A stretch of DNA of 64,000 bases. It comes from Corallococcus silvisoli (GTDB lineage Bacteria > Myxococcota > Myxococcia > Myxococcales > Myxococcaceae). Below, in pieces: positions 33,429 through 40,450 of this stretch. Under the pieces are notes generated by a model. That model saw only the letters and a program-made list of their open reading frames with translations. It was not told where the DNA came from and ran no database searches. Location of the stretch: NCBI RefSeq assembly GCF_009909145.1, contig NZ_JAAAPJ010000005.1, forward strand, positions 124,001 through 188,000, in the 5' to 3' direction. A program made the translations under genes and the position numbers. Numbering within the stretch: position 1 is the first letter of the stretch; the number at the start of each line of letters is the position of its first letter.

Positions 33429-34592
33429 ATGAGCACCTGCCCTACCCCAAGGGTGAACGACGAGACCGAGTTCCTCCGCGCGGAGCTGGCGCGCGAGCGT
33501 GAGGAGCGCATCCGCGCCGAGGCACGCGCTGAAGGCGAGCGCGCGGCCTACGAGCGCACCATGGCCTTCCTGGCGGACCTACTCGCGGCGCAGGCGCCCG
33601 CGCCGTCTGGCCCCAAGGTGGCCATGGCTGCCCCTCGCCGCGGCGACCCGAACAGCCCCGGCGCCCTCCGTTCCCGCCGTTGGCGCGAGACGCGCGAAGC
33701 GTCACCGGACGTCACCGTGACGCCTCGTGACGTCACCAACCATCACCGTGACGTCACCGTGATGCCTGTGACGTCACAGCCCGTCACCGTGACGTCACCA
33801 AGCGTCACCGTGACGCCTGCCGTCCGGAGCGAGCCGCGCCCCCTTCCCCCTGTGGGGGTTTCCCCCTCTCCCGCACCCACTCCCCCTTCCCCCTTACCCC
33901 CTTCCCCGTCTGCTGCTGCCGCTGGCGGCGCCGAGCCGCGCTGGGCTGGAGCTCCCGACGGCCGTCCGGCGCCGAAGTCCGTCCGCCCCTCGTCGGCCCC
34001 GTCCCTCGCCGCCACGGCGCCGGAGGCCGACGCCCCGCCCTCGCCGGCAGTGGCCTTCTTCGCCTGGGCCCAGGAGGCCCGGCTCGCAGCCTTCCCGCGA
34101 GCCATCCCTCAGTCCCCGCCGCCCGGCTGGACGGAGTGGTACCGGAGCGCGCTCGCCGCCGTGGGCGGCAACGAGGCGCGCCTCAGGGGCGCCTGGGAGT
34201 CCTTCCTCTCTGACGACTGGGCCAAGGGGCGCAAGCCGCTGTGCCCGGCGCAGGCATTCATCGCCACCGAGGTGTGGCAGCGGCACGTCCCGGAGCAGGA
34301 CGCCCCGGCAGAGACCGCGTGCGGACCGGCGCTGCCTGCCACCGAGGCCGGTGCCACCTGGGGCCGCGTCCTTGCCGCGCTCCACTCGGACGGAAAGCGC
34401 CACGTGGTCGAGCAGCTCGCGCGGCTGAGCCCGACGCTGGAGGGCGACATGCTCGTCCTGGAGGCGCCGGACAAATTCGCCGCCGCGCACGTCCAGGACG
34501 ACTTCCTCCCGCTCATCGAGGCCGCCCTCGCGCGGCTCAATGCCCCGGCCCGCTCCGTCCTCATCCACGCCGCTGGAGAGGCCACCCATTGA
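33429..34592 (+). CDS. Putative replication initiator with DnaA-domain-I-like C-terminus
   Basis: 387 residues. N-terminal coiled coil (TEFLRAELAREREERIRAEARAE), a low-complexity centre rich in DVTVT and VTVTP words encoded by DNA iterons, a Pro/Ser linker, a helical domain (AVAFFAWAQEARLAAFP ... WESFLSDDWAKGRKPLCPAQAFIA), and a C-terminal part from about residue 316 with W-x2-VLAAL...L-x-P-x-LEGDMLVLEAPDKFAAAHVQDDFLPLIEAAL, which follows DnaA domain I. Phage replisome organisers that borrow this domain recruit host helicase machinery. Last gene of the early operon; no polymerase or helicase gene is present, so host replication proteins are probably used. Confidence 0.68.
   Translation: MSTCPTPRVNDETEFLRAELAREREERIRAEARAEGERAAYERTMAFLADLLAAQAPAPSGPKVAMAAPRRGDPNSPGALRSRRWRETREASPDVTVTPRDVTNHHRDVTVMPVTSQPVTVTSPSVTVTPAVRSEPRPLPPVGVSPSPAPTPPSPLPPSPSAAAAGGAEPRWAGAPDGRPAPKSVRPSSAPSLAATAPEADAPPSPAVAFFAWAQEARLAAFPRAIPQSPPPGWTEWYRSALAAVGGNEARLRGAWESFLSDDWAKGRKPLCPAQAFIATEVWQRHVPEQDAPAETACGPALPATEAGATWGRVLAALHSDGKRHVVEQLARLSPTLEGDMLVLEAPDKFAAAHVQDDFLPLIEAALARLNAPARSVLIHAAGEATH
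33701..33815. repeat. Phased iterons, probable phage origin of replication
   Basis: Four exact copies of the palindrome GTGACGTCAC start at 33727, 33748, 33768 and 33789 (spacing 21, 20, 21 bp). Between and around them lie CGTCACCGTGACG palindromes at 33710, 33782 and 33803, with one-base variants at 33741 and 33752. In all, eight GTCAC and six GTGAC words fit in 115 bp. A pyrimidine-rich tract follows (about 33838-33910). The array sits inside the initiator-like gene, as the lambda origin sits inside gene O. Confidence 0.7.
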
Positions 34593-34674
34593 GAGCCCTA
34601 TTCCCCCTCCGAGGGATTTCCCCCATCGGCCAAACGCGCGGTCATCGCGCCATCTGACGCCGCCCCGGATTCTC

Positions 34675-34701
34675 ACCCTCGCGCGGGAGCCGCGCGAGGG
34701 T
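34675..34701. terminator. 12-bp hairpin after the early operon
   Basis: ACCCTCGCGCGG (34675-34686), loop GAG, CCGCGCGAGGGT (34690-34701): a perfect stem between the initiator gene and the next gene. It lacks a T tract; termination or RNA protection are both possible. Confidence 0.55.
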
Positions 34702-34735
34702 CCACCCAGCAGCACCACCAGCAGGAGGCAGCACC

Positions 34736-35461
34736 ATGAACGCAGCGACGACGGAAGCAGGCATTGGACTGAAGCAGCTGGAACGCGACGGCCGTGACGT
34801 GCGGCGGTTGCACGACGCCTACCTGGAGGCGTTGGACAGGCATGACGGCGCGGGCAACCTCCTGCCCGAGTGGGAGGACCTGCCGGCGCGCGAGCGCCGC
34901 GCCTGGCGCGCGGTGGACGTGCTCGTCCGCCTCCGCGTGGAGCGGGCGGAGACCCAGATGGAGTTGCTGCGCTCGGAGCGCGACGCCCTCATCGCCCAGG
35001 TGCAGGCGCTGCGCTCCCAGGTGCGGCACCACGAAATCCTCCGCACCCAGGACGAGCTAGCAGCGGCGCGCGCCAGCCTGGAGCTGGAGGCGCTGCGGTC
35101 CGCGCGCCGCCGGCAGCCCACTCCGTCCCCGGCCGTGCCCCCGCTGAAGGAGGAGGCGAGCGCGGCCACTGCCGAGAGCGACGCGGCGGCGCTTGTCGCC
35201 GTGAAGGTGACTGCGGTGGCGCCCGACGCGGAGGGGCACGGCTTCTACATCGCGGTGGAGCGCGGGCTACGCGAGGTCCACCGCGGCGACACCTGGCGCA
35301 TCCGGGGCACCACTGCGACGGCGGAGGTGACGAGCGTCGAGGACGTCGCGGACTTGCCCATCTACATCGCCTTCCCGGGGGACAACTTCACCCTGAAGGA
35401 AGGGGACGTCCTGGAGCTGCTGCCGAAGCCGGGCGACGAGCTGCCCGCGCTCATCGCGTAG
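34736..35461 (+). CDS. Coiled-coil phage protein with C-terminal beta domain
   Basis: 241 residues; AGGAGG 7 bases before the ATG at 34736. Residues 60-130 are a long helix with heptads (VDVLVRLRVERAETQMELLRSERDALIAQVQALRSQV), followed by a short linker and a C-terminal compact domain (VAVKVTAVAPDAEGHGFYIAVERGL ... FTLKEGDVLEL). No membrane segment. It follows a strong hairpin, so it may have its own promoter. Role unknown; a scaffold or DNA-replication accessory is possible. Confidence 0.65.
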   Translation: MNAATTEAGIGLKQLERDGRDVRRLHDAYLEALDRHDGAGNLLPEWEDLPARERRAWRAVDVLVRLRVERAETQMELLRSERDALIAQVQALRSQVRHHEILRTQDELAAARASLELEALRSARRRQPTPSPAVPPLKEEASAATAESDAAALVAVKVTAVAPDAEGHGFYIAVERGLREVHRGDTWRIRGTTATAEVTSVEDVADLPIYIAFPGDNFTLKEGDVLELLPKPGDELPALIA

Positions 35462-35470
35462 GCTCGCTGC

Positions 35471-35749
35471 TCACCCGCAGCGAGCGCACCGCACTAGCCA
35501 CTGCTTCTGGAAGCGTCCCGCGCGGCTCGTCTCCTTCAGGAGGAGCGAGCCCTCGCGTGGGGCCACCGCGGCGCCGCACCGGCACGTGCCCGCCTTGAGG
35601 TTGGGGCGCCGGCCCTGCTCCGCGCTCGCGCACTCCAGGTGCCGCGTACCGGTGGCGGCGGAGTACTCCACGTACTCCCCCTTGAGGATGCGCCCGCCGC
35701 ACCCGGCCGCGGTGCACGTGCCCGCCTTCTTCGCGACGATGGTGGGCAC
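35471..35749 (-). CDS. Small zinc-ribbon phage protein
   Basis: 92 residues from a GTG at 35749: two CxxC-type knuckles, AGTCTAAGCGG with KGEYVEYS, and AGTCRCGAAVAP with a terminal LVRCARCG. GGAGG 7 bases upstream, inside the end of the sigma gene, supports this start over a GTG at 35764. It begins 2 bp after the sigma-factor stop, so the two are co-expressed. It may modulate transcription, by position only. Confidence 0.68.
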   Translation of the reverse strand: MPTIVAKKAGTCTAAGCGGRILKGEYVEYSAATGTRHLECASAEQGRRPNLKAGTCRCGAAVAPREGSLLLKETSRAGRFQKQWLVRCARCG

Positions 35750-35751
35750 GG

Positions 35752-36759
35752 CTACGCCTCCCACGCCGACGGGCGCCGGGACTCCACGGCGGGAAGCGAC
35801 AGCCCGAGCTGGGCGCCCAGCCCCACCTGGCGCGGGCGCATGTCCCGGGGCGCGCCCGCTCGGTGTCGCCGGAGCTTCCCTGCGGCGAGCACGGGCCGCT
35901 CCGGCCCCAGCCCCTTCACCGCCATCGCCTCCCGCATCCGCGCCAGGGCACGAGCGCGCAGCCGGTGCACCTCGTCCACCGGCAGGCGCAGCTCCTGCGC
36001 GACGGTGCGCTCGGAGGGCTCCGCGCCCGGGGCTCGGCCGTACCCCGCCAGCGCCTGCATCACCACGCGCTGGAGGCGCGGAAGCTGGTAGAGCGCGTCC
36101 AGGGCCGTCTCACGCTCGGCCACGTGCTGGTGGCGCGCGACCGTCGTGTCCACCAGCCCCAGCCGCGCCTCCACGTTCGCGGTGGAGTCCCGGCCGTCCT
36201 CGCCGGCGAGTAGGTGCTCCAGGGAGACGGTGGAGATGGAGCCCTCGCCCAGCGTCAGGATGGATGCCTCGTCCAGGCCCTGGGCGCGCAGCGCGGCGGA
36301 CACCGGCACGCCCTCCGCCCGCGCCGCCTTCTTCGCGCGCCGGAGCCGCTTTCGCGCGTGGTCCGTGACGTAGACGGCGTTGCGCTCGCTCGCCGCGTAG
36401 CGCTCCATGGCCTGCCGCGCGAGGCGCAGCACGTAGGCCGGGTAGAGGCAGCGTCCGGGCTCGCGCCCCGGGACGAAGCGGCGCCAGGCCTTGTAGGTGG
36501 CCACCTGCCCCTCCTGCTCCAGGTCCTCCGCGGACACCTTCCAGCGGCGCGCCACCGCGCCCGCGGCGCGCACGACGTGGGGACGCACCAGCACGGCGAG
36601 GCGCGACTCCGCGCGCCGCTGCTCCGGGCAGCCGTCGGGCAGCTCGCGCAGCAGGTGGAGCAGCGCTTCCATTTCGTCGTCGGGCGTGGGTGCCGGCGGC
36701 GTGCCGGGCGGGGGCGTCAGGCTGAGGGCGGCGTGAAGACGAAGGGCACAGGCGGGCAT
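35752..36759 (-). CDS. Phage-encoded sigma-70-like factor
   Basis: 335 residues. Region 2 is recognisable at about 65-125 (VRAAGAVARRWKVSAEDLEQEGQVATYKAWRRF, then YPAYVLRLARQAMERY); a region-3-like basic helix follows (VTDHARKRLRRAKKA); region 4 lies at about 217-280 (ETALDALYQLPRLQRVVMQAL ... SERTVAQELRLPVDEVHRLRARALARM). Flanking N- and C-terminal tails are unique. GGAG 6 bases before the ATG at 36759 fixes the start. It reads leftward, against the early genes. It probably redirects polymerase to phage middle or late promoters. Other possibility: an anti-host factor. Confidence 0.8.
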   Translation of the reverse strand: MPACALRLHAALSLTPPPGTPPAPTPDDEMEALLHLLRELPDGCPEQRRAESRLAVLVRPHVVRAAGAVARRWKVSAEDLEQEGQVATYKAWRRFVPGREPGRCLYPAYVLRLARQAMERYAASERNAVYVTDHARKRLRRAKKAARAEGVPVSAALRAQGLDEASILTLGEGSISTVSLEHLLAGEDGRDSTANVEARLGLVDTTVARHQHVAERETALDALYQLPRLQRVVMQALAGYGRAPGAEPSERTVAQELRLPVDEVHRLRARALARMREAMAVKGLGPERPVLAAGKLRRHRAGAPRDMRPRQVGLGAQLGLSLPAVESRRPSAWEA

Positions 36760-36895
36760 CGAGGACTCCTGCCCGTGCGCACGCGCGCAGGGGCGGTATA
36801 CTGGCGTCCCCAGCGGTGCTTCTCCCAGCGCGTCTGGCTTCAGCGGGCTCGACCGTCTTCCCCGGTCGGGCCCGTCGTCTTTTCAGCTACCACGC

Positions 36896-37462
36896 CTACC
36901 TGACAGCGCCACCCGCCCGGCCCCGCCGCACCGCGGGCGTCGCCAGGTCCGCCAGCTGCTTCCGGGGCGCCTGCCCCTTCGCCTTCGCTTTCGCCGCGCG
37001 GTTCCGGTTCCGGGTGGCCCGCGCCTTCGCGGCCCTCTCCGCTCGGGCCTGCCGGTGGGCGGCGGCCTCCTCCGGAGTGGCGTGCCGCGCGGCTGTTGCC
37101 ACAAGCTCCACGCGGGGCGCCTCCGCGTCATCGGCGCGGTCCGCGTGGATGGACACCACCTGCTCGTCATCCAGCCAGGCCAGCCCGTTGAGGGCGTCCC
37201 CAAGCACCTTCAGCGTGTTGTCCAGGTCGCCCACGCGGCGCGGGCGGTACGCCGTGAGGGAGAGGCACACAGGCCCGGCCAGCGGCTGGGCGCCGGTGGC
37301 CGCCACCAGCCGCGCCACGGCAGCCTTGTAGGCCAGGGCCTCGCCGGAGGGCACCAGCCCGCGCCCCCGGGTGGGCTTCCAGTACGTGTTCGCGGAGGGT
37401 GGGTACGGCAGCACCAGCCGCACCTCGCACCGCCCGAAGCCTTCGCCTGCCGCCTTGTCCAT
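36896..37462 (-). CDS. rusA: RusA-type Holliday junction resolvase
   Basis: 188 residues. The family motif GDLDNTLKVLGDALNGLAWLDDEQV gives the catalytic acidic residues, with LPYPPSANTYWKP at the N-terminus. A C-terminal Lys/Arg/Ala tail (about 150-188) is longer than in E. coli RusA. Resolves branched DNA before packaging. The ATG at 37462 follows the CCCCTTCT start element by 8 bases. First gene of the leftward block with the sigma factor. Confidence 0.9.
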   Translation of the reverse strand: MDKAAGEGFGRCEVRLVLPYPPSANTYWKPTRGRGLVPSGEALAYKAAVARLVAATGAQPLAGPVCLSLTAYRPRRVGDLDNTLKVLGDALNGLAWLDDEQVVSIHADRADDAEAPRVELVATAARHATPEEAAAHRQARAERAAKARATRNRNRAAKAKAKGQAPRKQLADLATPAVRRGRAGGAVR

Positions 37463-37570
37463 GCTCGGACAGAAGGGGCGGCGGTGAGCGGTTCATCTTC
37501 CTGGGCCTCGTTCGAGGAGGCGAAACCGGAACCGCTCCGGGCGGCACGGCTCCTGCTTTTGCCGCGCGCC

Positions 37571-37828
37571 ATGGACAAGACAACGAGGGAGGCGCTCGCG
37601 CAGCGCCTGGGGCAGGCGGAGGCAGCATTGCAGCAGGCGCAGCGGAAGATGGACGGCAGTCTCACGGCGCGGACGCGCCTGGAGATGGCCCGCACCGCGT
37701 ACCGCGCGGCTGAGCACCAGGCGCTCCAGGTCCTGGGGGCGCGCGTGGCCCTGGAGGTCGTGGAGCAATCTGTCCTCGCCGCGAGTCCGCCCCACCCCTA
37801 CCCGTCGGGAGGCGCGCTTCCACGATGA
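37571..37828 (+). CDS. Small coiled-coil phage protein
   Basis: 85 residues, mostly one helix (LAQRLGQAEAALQQAQRKMDGSLTARTRLEMARTAYRAAEHQALQVLGARVALEVVEQSVL) with a proline-rich end. An alternative start is the GTG at 37484, which adds 29 residues. No good ribosome site for either. Divergent from rusA. It ends 28 bp before the toxin-like lipoprotein gene and could be linked to it. Confidence 0.5.
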   Translation: MDKTTREALAQRLGQAEAALQQAQRKMDGSLTARTRLEMARTAYRAAEHQALQVLGARVALEVVEQSVLAASPPHPYPSGGALPR

Positions 37829-37842
37829 CTTACTTATCTGTG

Positions 37843-37870
37843 ATGACCATGCTGTCATGGATTGCATGAC
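37843..37870. promoter_or_regulatory. Three phased ATGAC/GTCAT half-sites over the toxin start
   Basis: ATGAC 37843-37847, GTCAT 37854-37858 and ATGAC 37866-37870 form two interleaved inverted repeats about one helical turn apart, covering both candidate start codons of the lipoprotein toxin. The local sequence is AT-richer than its surroundings. A repressor site or translation-blocking hairpin is possible. Confidence 0.45.
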
Positions 37871-38504
37871 AAGCATTGGAGCAGTGCGCGGCGCGGGTGT
37901 CGCCGCCGTCCTCGCCCTCGTCGGGTGCGGCTCGGCCACCGTCGGCGCCGTCGGCAAGCCTGCCGCGGGGAAGTGGGTGGGCCCCGTCGTCACCACGCCG
38001 GACGGCGGCCAGCTCCGGACCACCATCTACTACGGGCCCTGGCAGTGCAGCGCCGCGTTCATGTCCAGGTGCGAGTCGAAGTGCGCGGGACAGGGGCGCG
38101 CCCTGATGGGCTGCATCTGGTTGGCCGACATCAAGGGCGACTGGCAGGGGCGCTACCTCTTCATGCCCGCCGCTGCAGGCGGCCGCATGGCCATCACCCA
38201 CTGCTGCTGCGACTATCCAACCATCTCCAACACCAGCCAGCAGCGGCGCGTCTGGAATCGGGCGCGAGACGGGTTCCGGGAGGCTTGGGCGGAGGACTTT
38301 GGAGCCTGGCCCCAGAGCGGAGGAGCGCTTTGGGAGGGGCACCACATCTTCGACCTCTGGCATGGCGGCCCGCCGACTGCCCCCAACAACGTGCTGCCCG
38401 TCCCGCCTGACATCCATCAGGTGCTCAACCAGCAGTACCCGGCCTGCTACTCTGGCGGTGGACAGTGGAGTACGCCCGGCCCCGCGCGGCCCTACGTGGA
38501 CTAA
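37857..38504 (+). CDS. Lipoprotein toxin with HNH-type nuclease domain (SitA-like)
   Basis: 215 residues. Signal peptide with lipobox LVGC (Cys24 from the ATG at 37857; the ATG at 37866 is an alternative). A Cys-rich middle (PWQCSAAFMSRCESKC, THCCCDY) leads to a C-terminal domain from about 155: WEGHHIFDLWHGG (His162, His163, His169), PNNVLPVPPDIHQVLN (Asn177-178, His187), the pattern of HNH/WHH toxin nucleases. It is followed after 3 bp by a SUKH immunity gene. Lipid-anchored polymorphic toxins carried by prophages, with such immunity partners, are the SitA/SitI kin-discrimination system of Myxococcus, delivered by outer-membrane exchange. Assignment to that system is inference. Confidence 0.72.
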   Translation: MDCMTSIGAVRGAGVAAVLALVGCGSATVGAVGKPAAGKWVGPVVTTPDGGQLRTTIYYGPWQCSAAFMSRCESKCAGQGRALMGCIWLADIKGDWQGRYLFMPAAAGGRMAITHCCCDYPTISNTSQQRRVWNRARDGFREAWAEDFGAWPQSGGALWEGHHIFDLWHGGPPTAPNNVLPVPPDIHQVLNQQYPACYSGGGQWSTPGPARPYVD

Positions 38505-38507
38505 AGC

Positions 38508-38978
38508 ATGCCCTCGATGGACAGCCTTCTGGCCGAAGTCTCCCGGCACCACTACCCGGAACCGCCTGCGACGCCGGAGCAAATCGCGGCCTTCGAGGCG
38601 CGCGCGGGCTGGCAGTTGGACCCCGACCTGCGCGCCTTCTACCTGCACTGCAACGGCGCGGCCCTCTTCCGTCCACGGCTGACCGCGAACTACCGCGTCC
38701 TCTCGCTCGACGAAATCCGCCGCGGCCGAGCTGCTATCCGCGGCAGCGAGTCGGACAAGGACGGCCCGGCCTCCTGGTACACGCTCCTCTACCTCCAGGA
38801 CGGCGACTACATCCTCGCGGACGTCTCGCGAAAGGAAGGCGGGCGGTACCCCCTCCTCGATGCCTTCCACGAGACGTTCCCCGACCCCGTGGAGACCCGC
38901 CAGATTGCCGCGTCGTTCAGCGAGTTCCTGGCCAAGGCACTGGCCAGCGGGGACGACTTCTTCTGGCTGGACGGATGA
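38508..38978 (+). CDS. SMI1/KNR4 (SUKH) family immunity protein
   Basis: 156 residues. The family core is clear: YPEPPATPEQIAAFEARAGWQLDPDLRAFYLHCNGAAL, then YRVLSLDEIRRG, and a C-terminal FSEFLAKALASGDDFFWLDG. SUKH proteins neutralise nuclease toxins of polymorphic toxin systems by direct binding. No signal peptide, so it acts in the cytoplasm. It starts 3 bp after the toxin stop, as expected for a toxin-immunity pair. Overlaps the next gene by 4 bp (ATGA). Confidence 0.85.
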   Translation: MPSMDSLLAEVSRHHYPEPPATPEQIAAFEARAGWQLDPDLRAFYLHCNGAALFRPRLTANYRVLSLDEIRRGRAAIRGSESDKDGPASWYTLLYLQDGDYILADVSRKEGGRYPLLDAFHETFPDPVETRQIAASFSEFLAKALASGDDFFWLDG

Positions 38979-39370
38979 ACACTGCCCGCGCGTGGCGCAC
39001 CCGTCCCGCGCGTGCGATGTCCGCGACCGTGCCCACCCACGACAAGACGAAGACGCCCCCGGAGCGGCGCCGCGCGCCCGCGGGCACCACCGTGCGCATC
39101 GACGGCCTGCGCCTCTCCCGCGAGGCCTGGGCCCGCGTGGAGGCGCTGACAGCCCAGCTCCGCCGCGCTGGCATCCCCCGCGCCCGTCCGTCCGGCGCGC
39201 TGGAGCTGCTAGTGCTCCACCCGGAGGTGGCCGCCCAGGTCCTGGCCGGTGGCTGCCGCGTTCACCCCTGCGCCACGTGCGGCGCCTGGCTGGACGCGGC
39301 GGGCGCGATGGTTCACCAGGACACGCTGCCTGGACACAAGGTGCAGGGGTTCGCAGTGCCGCCGGGTTGA
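38975..39370 (+). CDS. Hypothetical protein coupled to the immunity gene
   Basis: 131 residues, ATGA overlap with the immunity gene. Basic disordered N-terminus, then a helical part with RIDGLRLSREAWARVEALTAQLRRAGIPRARPSGALELLVLH, which resembles ribbon-helix-helix or antitoxin-like helices, and a C-terminal HPCATCGAWLDAAGAMVHQD knuckle. It could be a regulator of the cargo operon. Not recognised. Confidence 0.58.
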   Translation: MNTARAWRTRPARAMSATVPTHDKTKTPPERRRAPAGTTVRIDGLRLSREAWARVEALTAQLRRAGIPRARPSGALELLVLHPEVAAQVLAGGCRVHPCATCGAWLDAAGAMVHQDTLPGHKVQGFAVPPG

Positions 39371-39375
39371 TCCAG

Positions 39376-39403
39376 TTGCACAATTTGGGGCGCGCGTTAT
39401 TGT
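39376..39403 (+). promoter_or_regulatory. Promoter before the AT-richer cargo gene
   Basis: TTGCAC (39376-39381), 16 bp, TATTGT (39398-39403), in an AT-richer stretch about 45 bp before the next start codon. Confidence 0.4.
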
Positions 39404-39449
39404 TCGCTTGCCACGACGGCGCACGACTCCCGTGCACGGACATCCGACG

Positions 39450-40181
39450 ATGTCTCGTAGAAAGAAAATGATGAGCAAGTTCACCCTCGGACAGCCGGAG
39501 GGCATTGGCGTAGTAGAGCCTGGCTACGGCACGTTCGGCCCTGTGGAACCCCTCTCTTCAGCGTTCCTGCCTGCGCCGCCTCCTCCAACGGAAGTGGAGC
39601 GTTCAGATAGCCAAATCGGTTTCCTAGTAGAGCAGTTGTGCGACCGAGCACGAATGCTTGGCGAGAAGTTTGGCGTTTCGCTGAAGGACTTCCCGCTTGA
39701 GCGACCTGCGGTGCCGTCAACGTCTGACGAAAGACTTGTTCACGCTATTGTGAATCTGTCGCCCCATGAGGCCGTTAGTCTTGAACGAGTACGCGATGCA
39801 TGGGGACTTTGGTACCGGTCCAGCGTGGGAGGATTGCAACCGCGCCCTGCTGTTCCAGCGATGCCATTGCGCGATGCACCTCTCGCTGCTCGGCGCCAAT
39901 TCTTGCTCCGTAGCGATGCATTTTTCACGGAGTACATGCGTCAGACCGTCGACAAGCTCAAGGCGTCAACTGAAGCCATCAGCGCAGGGGTTAAGACTGT
40001 CGAGCGGCTGGACGCATTCTTCTCGTCTGAGGCGATGGACAGCGCAAGCAAGGGTGCTCGTCCGGCGGTGCTGGTCGGCCAGCCACTGGGACTACCCGCG
40101 CCAAAAGGCGCGTTGCCAAGCCCAGAGCAGGTTCGACACGCCATCAAGGCCAAGCCCATCAAGGCCAAGCTCATCAAGTAG
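39450..40181 (+). CDS. AT-richer orphan gene
   Basis: 243 residues from the ATG at 39450 (an ATG at 39471 is the alternative). Codon third positions are far less GC-biased than in all neighbouring phage genes. A proline stretch (LPAPPPPTEVE), helical middle (IGFLVEQLCDRARMLGEKFGVSLKDFP) and a C-terminal repeat AKPIKAKLIK are visible. No signal peptide, membrane segment or known motif. It has its own promoter-like sequence and is closed by a strong terminator, the usual form of a recently acquired 'moron' gene. Confidence 0.65.
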   Translation: MSRRKKMMSKFTLGQPEGIGVVEPGYGTFGPVEPLSSAFLPAPPPPTEVERSDSQIGFLVEQLCDRARMLGEKFGVSLKDFPLERPAVPSTSDERLVHAIVNLSPHEAVSLERVRDAWGLWYRSSVGGLQPRPAVPAMPLRDAPLAARRQFLLRSDAFFTEYMRQTVDKLKASTEAISAGVKTVERLDAFFSSEAMDSASKGARPAVLVGQPLGLPAPKGALPSPEQVRHAIKAKPIKAKLIK

Positions 40182-40197
40182 ATCTAGCCCCCAACAC

Positions 40198-40229
40198 GCG
40201 GCCCGCCCCGAACCTCCGAGGCGGGCCGC
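40198..40229. terminator. Bidirectional hairpin between convergent blocks
   Basis: GCGGCCCGCC (40198-40207) and GGCGGGCCGC (40220-40229), a perfect 10-bp stem with a 12-base loop, between the rightward cargo gene and the leftward lysis block. Its stem matches the one at 58030-58057. Confidence 0.75.
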
Positions 40230-40235
40230 AGTGCA

Positions 40236-40427
40236 TCACCAGCCGAACGTCCACCGCACACCCGCGCCGGCCATCCGCTCGCGGGCGTTAGCCTCGGTGA
40301 AGGCGAAGATGCCCAGGTTCTGTCGGAGTCTCGCCCCGCCCTCCAGGCGCGCGTAGGCGCCCGTGAGGGAGGAGACGCCCGCCTGGGCCTCCAGGTAGCC
40401 CGACCGCACCGGTACGTCCGACAGCAC
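40236..40427 (-). CDS. Short protein at the end of the lysis block
   Basis: 63 residues from a GTG at 40427; the frame (SGYLEAQAGVSSLTGAYARLEGGARLRQNLGIFAFTEANARERMAGAGVRWTFGW) alternates like outer-membrane strands and ends in an aromatic residue. It begins shortly after the holin-like gene on the same strand. Upstream codons are also open, so the true start is uncertain. A membrane-acting lysis accessory is possible. Confidence 0.5.
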   Translation of the reverse strand: MLSDVPVRSGYLEAQAGVSSLTGAYARLEGGARLRQNLGIFAFTEANARERMAGAGVRWTFGW

Positions 40428-40450
40428 CCGCGACAGCCCCGCGTCGACTG

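Noticed and set aside
33701..33815. CRISPR-like appearance of the repeat array
   Set aside because: Units are 10-13 bp palindromes with 20-21 bp period and no unique spacers; it lies inside an open gene.
33838..33910. Pyrimidine-rich tract as a terminator or separate element
   Set aside because: It encodes a Pro/Ser linker in frame and cannot form a stem; kept only as possible part of the origin.
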